Assembly (NCBI GenBank): GCA_964517465.1
Contig: CAZFEK010000016.1
Span: forward strand, 14,737-78,736
Origin: JACPUX01 sp964517465
Lineage (GTDB): Bacteria > Pseudomonadota > Gammaproteobacteria > Burkholderiales > Casimicrobiaceae
Reading direction: 5' to 3'
Length of the DNA: 64,000 bases
The notes beneath the pieces were generated by a model that did not search any database, had not been told where the DNA came from, and worked only from the letters and a program-made list of their open reading frames with translations. Numbering within the stretch: the first letter of the stretch is position 1; every line of letters starts with the position of its first letter. Below are positions 16,454-24,088 of this stretch, piece by piece. A program made the translations under genes and the position numbers.

Positions 16454-16844
16454 GGCAGCTCCCAACCCGGACAAACTGGAACCCACTTGCACCGCAGCCT
16501 GAGTGGAAGGCCGGCAGAATTCGACGAAGCCAAACGCAAATAGTCTATGCGCTCGAAGAAATGCTTGCCAAGTGTGAATTCCTCCCCTACCATTTGCGAT
16601 ATCCGCGCCCGAAAACCACAAGTATTTGGGTCGGCAGCGCGGAAACCGGCCAGCCTCCCGCACCAGCGAGAAGGCGGACAAAGCGGCGAGCCGGTGCGAA
16701 CAACGACCTGACAGGAGACGCATGGAACCTCTGGTCAAGCTCCCGCAACGTACGGGTAAGGCGACCAGGGGTTTTTTCTTTTTTCGGCATGTCGTCACCT
16801 GGCGCTCTGTGCACTCACTGTCGTTCGCCCATCAGGAGGTCAGC
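16454..16844. other. Intergenic region with possible hairpin and U-tract
   Basis: About 390 bases separate two divergent genes. No recognised gene is present. A 67-codon minus-strand frame (16587-16790) has an AGGTGA ahead of its ATG but no family similarity. A hairpin followed by T-runs lies at 16731-16784. No known riboswitch consensus was recognised. Confidence 0.4.
16731..16784 (+). terminator. Possible rho-independent terminator
   Basis: CTGGTC (16731-16736) pairs with GACCAG (16763-16768), and an inner CCCG (16742-16745) pairs with CGGG (16753-16756). The stem is followed by GG and runs of six T, a C and six T. No gene ends just upstream, so if it is real it would end an unannotated short transcript. 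Confidence 0.3.
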
Positions 16845-17099
16845 ATGACGCGTCAATCTCGATACATCACCGAAGCCCGCCACCTTGGGGATTACCGGCT
16901 TTGGCTGCGTTTCGACGATGGCCGGCAGGGGATCGTCGATCTGGCCGACGAGCTCTGGGGCGATGATCTGGAGATGTTGCGTGATCGCGATGTCTTCTCC
17001 AACTGGCAACTGGATCCGGGCCTCGCTACGCTCACCTGGGATCACGGCATCGCCTTTGCGCCGGACGATCTCTACGAACGGACGGTCTCCTGTCACTGA
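16845..17099 (+). CDS. DUF2442 domain protein
   Basis: This 84-residue protein matches the DUF2442 fold: ARHLGDYRLWLRFDDGRQGIVDL, then LRDRDVFSNWQLDPGLATLTWDHGIAFAPDDLYE. These small proteins often sit next to DUF4160 partners and have been compared to toxin-antitoxin components, though the function is not established. No DUF4160 partner is encoded beside it here. AGGAGGT lies just upstream of ATG 16845, giving a strong ribosome-binding site and deciding the start. It is followed by 87 bases and a lipoprotein gene. Confidence 0.85.
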   Translation: MTRQSRYITEARHLGDYRLWLRFDDGRQGIVDLADELWGDDLEMLRDRDVFSNWQLDPGLATLTWDHGIAFAPDDLYERTVSCH

Positions 17100-17186
17100 G
17101 CCGAGCGAGGCGGCCTGAGGGCTGCATTGCGCTGGGAAGAGACGCGGCGGATAATCGCCCCATGACATTGGCATCATGGGGGCGAA

Positions 17187-17660
17187 ATGGCGATGCGATG
17201 GTGCGCGAACAATCGACTTTGCCTTGTCGCGACAGCGCTGGTTGCCGCTTGCGCCACCGAACCGGCAAAGATTCCCGCCGACGCCGCCCCCGAGGCCCCG
17301 CTTGCGCTTGCACCGGCGCCCATCGTCGAACCCAGCGCCCCGCCAGCCGAATTGCCGCAACTTGCGGCGCTGGAGCCCTCGGTCGCAGCCAAGGCCTCGC
17401 CCGAAGCCGCTGCGCCGCCGGCGAGTCTCTACCGCTGTCGGGTGGTCAAGGGCGGCCAGGCCAGTTTCCTCGCGATCGAATTCTCCGCCAAGGTCGAGGC
17501 GCTCTGTCGCCGCCATCCCGAGATGGGCCCTTGCCAGTATGAGCGCGAAGCCTGCCGACGGTCCGGCGGGCGGGTCTTCGACGCCAAGGGCGAAGAAATC
17601 ACTCGCAAGTCCGAGGCTGAATACGACAAACGCGTGCTGCGCCTGAAGTTTCGCTCTTGA
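17187..17660 (+). CDS. Hypothetical lipoprotein
   Basis: This 157-residue protein has a lipobox LVAAC at residues 18-22, so it is probably a periplasm-facing lipoprotein. The lipobox is followed by an Ala/Pro-rich, low-complexity tether of about 60 residues and then a small C-terminal domain with four cysteines (YRCRVV, EALCRRHPE, GPCQYE, REACRR), likely two disulfides. The ATG two codons downstream is an alternative start. I do not recognise a named family. It lies between the DUF2442 gene and the HDOD gene, all on the plus strand, with no sign of tight coupling. Confidence 0.72.
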   Translation: MAMRWCANNRLCLVATALVAACATEPAKIPADAAPEAPLALAPAPIVEPSAPPAELPQLAALEPSVAAKASPEAAAPPASLYRCRVVKGGQASFLAIEFSAKVEALCRRHPEMGPCQYEREACRRSGGRVFDAKGEEITRKSEAEYDKRVLRLKFRS

Positions 17661-17816
17661 GATCCGGCTCGCCCGGCGCAATCTCCGAGCGGCCCGGCGA
17701 GCTGCGGCCGGCGCCGCGCTTAAGACATTTGCATAGGCGGCCGTTAACTTCATAATGCTGTCCCAGCGGCCGCTTCGGCCTAGCGAGCGGAGCCAGTCCC
17801 ATCGACGGAGAACGAG

Positions 17817-18647
17817 ATGAGTGCCCTGGATCGTTTTTTTCATCAGATTTCCACCCTGCCGCCTGCGCCGCGCGTGGTTGGCGAACTCCTGGCACGACTG
17901 GAGGATGCCGATGTCGACTTGCGCGACATCGCCGAGCTGGTGGGGCGCGACCCGGTGCTGGTAGCCAAGATGCTGCGCATGGCCAATTCCAGCTATTACG
18001 GGGTTTCCGGCACCATCGGCAGCGTCGATGACGCAATCAAGCTCTTGGGACTCAACCAGGTACAGGTGATCGTGATCACTTGCAGCGTGGCCAGCGCGTT
18101 TGCCCAGATCAAGGGCTTCTCGCTCACCGAGTTCTGGCGCAAGAGCTTCCTTGTCGCCTTGATCGCCCGTTCTCTGGCCCCGCGGATGGGCCAAAACCCG
18201 GGGGTCGCGTTTACCGCGGGGTTGATGCACGCCATCGGCCAGTTGATGATCCACAGCGGTTTTCCACAGGCTGGCGCGGAACTCGAGGTGGTTGCCGCGG
18301 AAGGCGATTTTCGGGCGAGGCGCACCGCCGAAGAGGAAGTGCTGGGCACCGACCATTGCCAGATCGGTGCTGAATTGGCCAGGCGCTGGAATTTTCCGGC
18401 GCCCATCGTTGCCGCAATCGAGTTCTACGCCCACCCCGGCTCCCCCGACGCCGGCCCGCTGGCGCGCCTGATCTATGTCGCCGCGGTGATCGCGAGCGCA
18501 ATCGAGCGCCAAGAGGACGTGGCCACCGCCATCGCCGCCTTGCCGCTGGAAGTGGCCGGGCCTTTGGCGCTCGACCCGGAGAGGCTTGGTCCGCAAATCG
18601 AAGGCTTCAAGGCGCTGGTGTCCGAAGTGGCGCAAGTTCTGGGATAA
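17817..18647 (+). CDS. HDOD domain protein
   Basis: This 276-residue protein consists of one HDOD domain, an HD-related fold that usually lacks catalytic metal ligands and serves as a signalling output or scaffold in bacteria. The typical opening LPPAPRVVGELLARLED is visible, with DIAELVGRDPVLVAKMLRMANSSYYG and SVDDAIKLLGLNQVQ; a degenerate HD-like region follows (GLMHAIGQLMI). GGAG lies eight bases ahead of ATG 17817. A strong rho-independent terminator follows directly, so it appears monocistronic or the end of its transcript. It fits the window's many c-di-GMP and phosphorelay genes. Confidence 0.88.
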   Translation: MSALDRFFHQISTLPPAPRVVGELLARLEDADVDLRDIAELVGRDPVLVAKMLRMANSSYYGVSGTIGSVDDAIKLLGLNQVQVIVITCSVASAFAQIKGFSLTEFWRKSFLVALIARSLAPRMGQNPGVAFTAGLMHAIGQLMIHSGFPQAGAELEVVAAEGDFRARRTAEEEVLGTDHCQIGAELARRWNFPAPIVAAIEFYAHPGSPDAGPLARLIYVAAVIASAIERQEDVATAIAALPLEVAGPLALDPERLGPQIEGFKALVSEVAQVLG

Positions 18648-18671
18648 TCCTTCGCCATCCCGACAACTACA

Positions 18672-18702
18672 CCGCGGGGCCCGATGCCCCGCGGTTTTTT
18701 TT
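18672..18702 (+). terminator. Rho-independent terminator after the HDOD gene
   Basis: CCGCGGGGC (18672-18680), a five-base loop, GCCCCGCGG (18686-18694), then eight T (18695-18702). This perfect nine-pair GC stem with U-tract lies 25 bases after the HDOD stop. It also shows that an ATG in its loop (18684) is unlikely to start the next gene. Confidence 0.93.
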
Positions 18703-18716
18703 GGCTCCCAACGATC

Positions 18717-20909
18717 ATGCCCTCACCTCCGGCGCTTTGGCTCAACCGCGTGCTTTTCACACTTTTTTTCGTCTCCGGCTTCTGCGGCCTGCTCTATCAA
18801 GTCGTGTGGGTGCGCCTTGCCTTCGCTTCTTTCGGCATCGTGACCCACGTGCTCTCGGTGGTGATTGCGGTCTTCATGCTGGGCCTCGCGCTGGGCTCCT
18901 GGGCGGGCGGCCGAGCCGTCGCCGTGGCCACGCGGCGCACGGGTCTTTCGGCAATCCAGCTTTATGCGCTGGTGGAGCTGGGCATCGGTATCGGCTCGCT
19001 GGCCGTGCCGGCCTTGTTTCGCTACTTCGAAGGACAGCTTCTGACCCTGGGCGACGCCGACTCCGGGGCCTATCTCGCGGCTTCGGCGGCGGCCATCGCG
19101 CTGGCGATCTTCCCCTGGTGTGTCTTCATGGGCGCCACCTTCCCGCTGATGATGGGCTACGTCAAAGAGCGCGACCGCGCGGCCGGCGAGAGCTTCAGTT
19201 TTCTTTACTTTGCCAACGTGCTCGGCGCGACCCTGGGGGCGCTCCTTACCGCGACCGTACTGGTCGAAAGCCTGGGCTTTCGCCAAACGCTCCTGATCGC
19301 GGGCAGCGCCAATCTGGGCATTGCGCTGGCCAGCCTGTGGCTGTCGCGCGCAGCGCCCGGCAGCTTCCGGCTCGAAAGCCAGGAAGGACGCGCTTCGCTC
19401 GCCGATGGCCCATCCCTGCCATGGGGCAAGACCATACTTTTCACCACCGGTTTTGCTTCGCTCGCCATGGAGGTGGTCTGGGCGCGCAGTTTCACGCCCA
19501 TCGTCGGCGCGCAGGTGTATTCGTTTGCCGCGCTTTTGGTGATCTATTTGGTCGCCACTTGGGTGGGTTCGCAGCGTTACCGGCGCGACTTGGCGCGCGG
19601 CACGGTCAAGAGCGTCGCCGTTTTGCTGGCCGCACTGGCCTTGGTTTCGCTGCTGCCGGTAATCATCAACGACCCGCGGGTGTTCTACGGCGGGCGCCGC
19701 GGCTTCATCGCCATGACCGTTTCGCTTTTCCCGCTTTGTGCCGTGTTGGGCTACCTCACGCCGCGGCTGATCGACCTCGTCAGCGGCGGCAATCCGCGCC
19801 TCGCCGGCAGGGCCTATGCCCTCAATACGCTGGGATGCATACTCGGCCCCCTGGCCGCTTCTTATGTGTTGCTTCCCATCCTGGGGGCAAAATATTCCCT
19901 GCTGCTGTTGGCGCTGCCCTTGATCGCGTTCGCCTGGCTCTACCGCAAAGAAGTGCCGGGCAAGCTTCGGCTCACGGCCGTTCCGGGAGCGCTGGCGCTC
20001 GTGCTGGTCGGTGGTTTGGTCAGCGTGAGCCACGAGGACCCCTGCGCCATCGGCAGCCAGAAATGCGAAATCCGGCGCGATCACACCGCGACGGTCGTCT
20101 CTTTGGGCGAGGGCATGAAGCGTCGGCTCTTGGTCAACGGGGTCGGCATCACCGAACTCACTCCGGTGACCAAACACATTGCCCATCTGCCCCTGGCCTT
20201 CCTGCCTCACGAACCCAAGTCCGGTCTGGTGATTTGTTTTGGCATGGGCACCACCTACCGCTCTCTGCTTACCTGGGATATTCCGACCACGGCGGTGGAG
20301 TTGGTGCCCAGCGTGCGCGATGCCTTCCCCTATTATCACGCCGACGCCCGCGATGTGCTGGCGAACCCAATGGGCAAGGTGGTGATCGACGATGGTCGGC
20401 GCTTTCTCAATCGCAGCACCGAACAATTCGACGTGATCGTGATTGATCCGCCGCCACCGGTGGAGGCTGCCGGATCGAGCTTGCTCTATTCGCGCGAGTT
20501 CCACCAGGCGGTCAAGCGTCATCTCAAGCCTGGCGGCATTTTCCAATCCTGGTTTCCGGGCGGCGAAAAGCGCATCGAGCAAGCCATTGCCCGCTCCTTG
20601 GCCGAGGAGTTTCCGTATGTCCGGGTCTTCGGCTCGATCGAGGGCTGGGGGGTCCATTACCTCGCCTCGATGTCGCCGCTCCCGGATGCCAGCCCCGGGG
20701 AGCTTTTTGACAAGCTGCCGCCCAAAGCTCGAATAGACCTCGAAGAATGGGCCAAGAAGGATGCCCGCAGCGACTGGGCGACGGTGTTTTCGCGCGAGGT
20801 AAAGCTTGCGGATCTCCTGCCTGCCGATCCGGCCGTCACCATCACCGACGATCGGCCCTACAACGAGTATTACCTCCTGCGCCGTCGCCTCGCGCGCAAT
20901 CCCGTGTGA
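18717..20909 (+). CDS. Multi-pass membrane protein with spermidine-synthase-like domain
   Basis: This protein of about 730 residues has an N-terminal membrane part with roughly 12 helices (residues 10-455; for example FVSGFCGLLYQVVWVR and the GATFPLMMGYV signature of the fused transporter/spermidine synthase family) and a C-terminal Rossmann domain of the spermidine-synthase type (CFGMGTTYRS, VVIDDGRRFL, FDVIVIDPPPPV). The second domain resembles aminopropyltransferases, but the canonical DAR and YHE elements are not clear, so polyamine synthesis is unproven. ATG 18717 is chosen because the in-frame ATG 18684 lies inside the upstream terminator. It is a single gene between a terminator and a diguanylate cyclase gene. 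Confidence 0.86.
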   Translation: MPSPPALWLNRVLFTLFFVSGFCGLLYQVVWVRLAFASFGIVTHVLSVVIAVFMLGLALGSWAGGRAVAVATRRTGLSAIQLYALVELGIGIGSLAVPALFRYFEGQLLTLGDADSGAYLAASAAAIALAIFPWCVFMGATFPLMMGYVKERDRAAGESFSFLYFANVLGATLGALLTATVLVESLGFRQTLLIAGSANLGIALASLWLSRAAPGSFRLESQEGRASLADGPSLPWGKTILFTTGFASLAMEVVWARSFTPIVGAQVYSFAALLVIYLVATWVGSQRYRRDLARGTVKSVAVLLAALALVSLLPVIINDPRVFYGGRRGFIAMTVSLFPLCAVLGYLTPRLIDLVSGGNPRLAGRAYALNTLGCILGPLAASYVLLPILGAKYSLLLLALPLIAFAWLYRKEVPGKLRLTAVPGALALVLVGGLVSVSHEDPCAIGSQKCEIRRDHTATVVSLGEGMKRRLLVNGVGITELTPVTKHIAHLPLAFLPHEPKSGLVICFGMGTTYRSLLTWDIPTTAVELVPSVRDAFPYYHADARDVLANPMGKVVIDDGRRFLNRSTEQFDVIVIDPPPPVEAAGSSLLYSREFHQAVKRHLKPGGIFQSWFPGGEKRIEQAIARSLAEEFPYVRVFGSIEGWGVHYLASMSPLPDASPGELFDKLPPKARIDLEEWAKKDARSDWATVFSREVKLADLLPADPAVTITDDRPYNEYYLLRRRLARNPV

Positions 20910-21016
20910 GGCGCTCAAGTCTGCGCGGCGCCGGCCGTAAATAGACGAAGCCTTGGCGCGGGTGTGGGATTTGCTCGCTCCCGCCTGGGCCTATTGCTCA
21001 CCGACGGGGACGACAG

Positions 21017-22000
21017 ATGCTGAACGTGCTGGTGGTGGACGATTCGCGCACGCTGCGCATGGGAATCGCCAAGATGCTGCAAACCATGGGTCATACCGTC
21101 ACCATGGCAGAAAACGGCGAACAAGGTATCGAGGCCTTCATGGCCCAGCGTCCGGGCTTGGTGTTGATGGATGTGAGCATGCCCGTGCTCGACGGGTATG
21201 AGACCGCCAAACGGTTGCGCGCCGCCTTCAGCGACGACTGGGTGCCCATTATTTTTCTGTCCGGCAGCGAGGATGACCAGGATCTCGAACGTGCCATCGC
21301 CGCCGGCGGCGACGATTACTTGGTCAAGCCGGTGAGCTACGTGGTGCTCTCGGCCAAAATCCAGGCGATGTGTCGCATCGAACAAATGCGCCAGCGCCTA
21401 TTGGCGCTCACCCGGCAATTGGCGACCGCCAATGCCGAACTCGAACGCCTCTCCCGGCAAGATGCCCTGACCAGCCTCGCCAACCGGCGCTTCTTCGACT
21501 ATTCGCTCGGCGCCGAACTGGCGCGCGCTCGGCGGGCCCAGCATCCGCTGGCGTTGCTGATGTGCGACGTCGATCACTTCAAGGTTTTCAACGACACTTA
21601 CGGGCACCTTGCCGGGGACGAGTGTCTGCAAAGGGTTGCCAGGGTGCTCAAAGAAACCTGCCGGCGCACGGCCGATCTGGCCGCGCGTTATGGCGGCGAG
21701 GAATTCGCCCTGGTGCTGCCCGCCACCCCGCTCGACGGCGCTGCCATCATCGGCGAGACTTTGCGCTGCGCGGTGCGCGATTTGCGCATTCCGCATGAGC
21801 GATCGAGCACTGCGCCGCATGTGACGGTGAGCATAGGCATCGCCGAATATCTTCCGCCGCATGAAACCACCGCCGAGAGCCTGCTCTTTCGCGCCGACCA
21901 GGCGCTCTACCAGGCCAAGCAACTGGGCCGGGATCGCGTGATCGTGTCCGGTTCCTCCCTGCCTTTGGGCATCGAGCGCGCGGTGGCGCCGGGAAATTAG
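21017..22000 (+). CDS. Response regulator diguanylate cyclase (PleD/WspR type)
   Basis: This 327-residue cytoplasmic regulator has a receiver (VLVVDDSRTLR, LVLMDVSMPV, YLVKPV), a coiled linker, and a GGEEF domain that makes c-di-GMP from two GTP. The active site is YGGEEF, preceded by RTAD five residues earlier, matching the RxxD inhibitory site that gives product feedback. Substrate-binding DALTSLANRR and DVDHFKVFND are intact. Phosphorylation of the receiver probably drives dimerisation and activity. The partner kinase is unknown; no kinase is adjacent, though the 1.7-10.5 kb cluster is a candidate. It converges with the TPR diguanylate cyclase gene 37 bases away. Confidence 0.92.
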   Translation: MLNVLVVDDSRTLRMGIAKMLQTMGHTVTMAENGEQGIEAFMAQRPGLVLMDVSMPVLDGYETAKRLRAAFSDDWVPIIFLSGSEDDQDLERAIAAGGDDYLVKPVSYVVLSAKIQAMCRIEQMRQRLLALTRQLATANAELERLSRQDALTSLANRRFFDYSLGAELARARRAQHPLALLMCDVDHFKVFNDTYGHLAGDECLQRVARVLKETCRRTADLAARYGGEEFALVLPATPLDGAAIIGETLRCAVRDLRIPHERSSTAPHVTVSIGIAEYLPPHETTAESLLFRADQALYQAKQLGRDRVIVSGSSLPLGIERAVAPGN

Positions 22001-22037
22001 CCGCCAAGCAGCCCTCTTTGGTGCCCGCCTTGCCGGC

Positions 22038-24023
22038 CTAGATCGTTTCGCTCTCGGACGCTACCCGATAGGTGTTGCGCCCCTCCTCTTTGGCCCGATA
22101 GAGGGCTTGATCCGCGCGCCGAACGAGGCTTTCCAGCGTCTCACCCGAGCCCAGCGGTTCGGCAGCACCCAAGCTGAAAGTCAGTGCGTAGCCCTTGGGC
22201 AAGCCGGGCACATCGATGCGCTCGATGTTCATGCGCATGCGTTCGAAGACCAGGGGCAGGATGCTGGCGTCCGAGCCGGGCATGACCAGCATGAATTCCT
22301 CTCCGCCGTAACGGCCCAGCCGATCGTTGCTGCGCAAACCCTCCTGCGCCGCCTGGGAAAAAGCGCGCAGGGTTTGGTCTCCGACCTCGTGCCCATAGCG
22401 GTCGTTGATCGACTTGAAGTGATCCAGATCGATCAAGGCCAGGCAGAAACTGCGCCCCATCAGGCGGTGGGTTTCGAACTCGATGCGGGCAAATTCCAGA
22501 ATCGCCCGGCGATTCGGTCCGCCGGTCAATTCATCGCGCAGGGCCAGGGCGGCAAAGCGCGCTTTGTGGCGCGACTGGCGCCAGATCACAAATGCGAGCA
22601 CTGCCAGGACCACGAAGCTCAGCGCCAGCGCCAGCAGCAAGACCAGTCGCCGCGCGTCCGCTTCCTTGAGCCGGGCTTCGGAAAGATCGCTCTGCGAGCG
22701 CAGCAGCGCGTTTTCGGCTTCCTTGAGGCGCACGTCGAAGCGCATCTTGAATGCCTCGGCCCGGCTACGGTCGGCGGCTGCGCTTTTGCGTTTCTCCGCC
22801 TCGCGCAAGGCGGCACCTTCGCGATAGGCTTTTTCCCACTCTTGGAAACGGCTGTGGATTTCAGCCGCGACTTCATGCAACTCCACGTCTCGCTCGGGTG
22901 AATCGAGTTTGCGCGCCAAACTGCGCGCCTCGCTCAGATCAGCAAAACTCTCCCGCCTTTGCCCGAGCAGGGAATGGACTTCGGCCCGAGAGAGCACGGT
23001 CACAAAATGCATGATCGCGTTCTGATTTGCCGAAAACAAGGGCTCGGCCAGGGCCAGGTAACGCAGCGCTTGCGGGTAGGCTTGCTCCTTGGTTGCCAGG
23101 CGCGCCAAGCGGTAATGAAAAAAAGCGACGCCGACCCGATCGTTGAGTTCTTCGGTCAGGGCCAAGCCCTGCTCGAAATAGCGCCGCGCCGTCCGGTGAT
23201 CCTTGCCCTGGAAGTGCTTCAGTCCCTGGTCGTGGTATAGCGCCGCCACGTCATAACGATGGACCTTGGGGTCGAGCAAGGCGAGCGCCCGCTCGCCATA
23301 CTCGATGGCTTTGCCGACGTCGGCCAAGGGCCCGGTGCTTTCCAAGTACAAGTCGCCGATGGCACCCAGCGCCGAGGCCATCCATAAGGTGTCCTGCTGT
23401 TGTTCGAACAGCGCATAGGCCTCGCCATAAAGTTCCAGAGCCTCGGAAGTAAAGCCGCTGTAAGAGCGCGCTGCAGCCTTGCCCATCAGCGCTCGCGCTT
23501 TGCCGCCCGGCAGGTTGTAAGCAACGGCCAAACGCAGCGCTTGATCGTAGAGCTTCTCGGCTGCGAGATAACTCCCGCCGCCGTTCTGCACGTCTCCCGA
23601 AAGGGTGAGGAGGTCAGTCTGCGCTTCGCGGTCGCCGAGTTCTTCCGCGAGCGGCAGCGCCATGGCCAGCGTATCGGCCAAGGCCGTATAAAGCTCGAGT
23701 TTGCCTTCGGCCAGCGCCCGAGCCCGCAGTGCCCGGAGCCGCTCCGCAGGCCCGATGTTGGGTGCGCTCAAAGCGCTTGCCGCACTGGCAAGCACCTGGC
23801 GGGGTGAATTCGAAAGTGCCAGATCCACCGCGCGCCACTCGGCGCTGTGACCCGATGCCCAGGCCAGGCAGGAAAGCAGGCTCCCGATCAAACCGGCGCC
23901 GAGCGCTCTAGAAAGCCACAAACCGGTGCCCCCCGAAACCAGATCGACACAGTATGGCTCAAGGAGCCGCCATTTGCATCCAAAACGGAGGCAGCCACGC
24001 GATGGCGGCGCGCCCGCCTGCAA
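22038..24023 (-). CDS. TPR-containing membrane diguanylate cyclase
   Basis: This protein of up to 661 residues has an N-terminal hydrophobic segment (signal or anchor, about residues 38-62), a large periplasmic helical region with TPR-like repeats (about 100-430), a coiled coil (AEAFKMRFDVRLKEAENALLR), a transmembrane helix near 485-508 and a C-terminal GGEEF domain. GRYGGEEF is intact and preceded by RSND, an RxxD inhibitory site. The usual DxLTGLxNRR reads DELTGGPNRR, with Gly replacing Leu. Periplasmic TPR sensors of this type probably read an envelope signal. The start is uncertain: residues before about 30 look non-homologous and a TTG near 23917 could be used. Confidence 0.86.
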   Translation of the reverse strand: MQAGAPPSRGCLRFGCKWRLLEPYCVDLVSGGTGLWLSRALGAGLIGSLLSCLAWASGHSAEWRAVDLALSNSPRQVLASAASALSAPNIGPAERLRALRARALAEGKLELYTALADTLAMALPLAEELGDREAQTDLLTLSGDVQNGGGSYLAAEKLYDQALRLAVAYNLPGGKARALMGKAAARSYSGFTSEALELYGEAYALFEQQQDTLWMASALGAIGDLYLESTGPLADVGKAIEYGERALALLDPKVHRYDVAALYHDQGLKHFQGKDHRTARRYFEQGLALTEELNDRVGVAFFHYRLARLATKEQAYPQALRYLALAEPLFSANQNAIMHFVTVLSRAEVHSLLGQRRESFADLSEARSLARKLDSPERDVELHEVAAEIHSRFQEWEKAYREGAALREAEKRKSAAADRSRAEAFKMRFDVRLKEAENALLRSQSDLSEARLKEADARRLVLLLALALSFVVLAVLAFVIWRQSRHKARFAALALRDELTGGPNRRAILEFARIEFETHRLMGRSFCLALIDLDHFKSINDRYGHEVGDQTLRAFSQAAQEGLRSNDRLGRYGGEEFMLVMPGSDASILPLVFERMRMNIERIDVPGLPKGYALTFSLGAAEPLGSGETLESLVRRADQALYRAKEEGRNTYRVASESETI

Positions 24024-24088
24024 ATGCGACCTGGCAGCTCCTCGATTCCGGTTTTCGACCCGGGCGGAAAGGCTCTAAGCCTCCGCGA

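Noticed and set aside
16587..16790. 67-codon minus-strand frame with AGGTGA before its ATG
   Set aside because: No family similarity; lies in an intergenic hairpin region and may be chance. Mentioned in the intergenic entry only.
16454..16844. c-di-GMP riboswitch in the 16.5-16.8 kb region
   Set aside because: The conserved blocks of the class I aptamer are absent and the hairpin there does not fit either class.
18723..20918. Long minus-strand open frame opposite the spermidine-synthase-like gene
   Set aside because: No family signature and Arg/Gln/Gly/His-rich composition; the plus-strand protein has clean membrane helices and a Rossmann motif.
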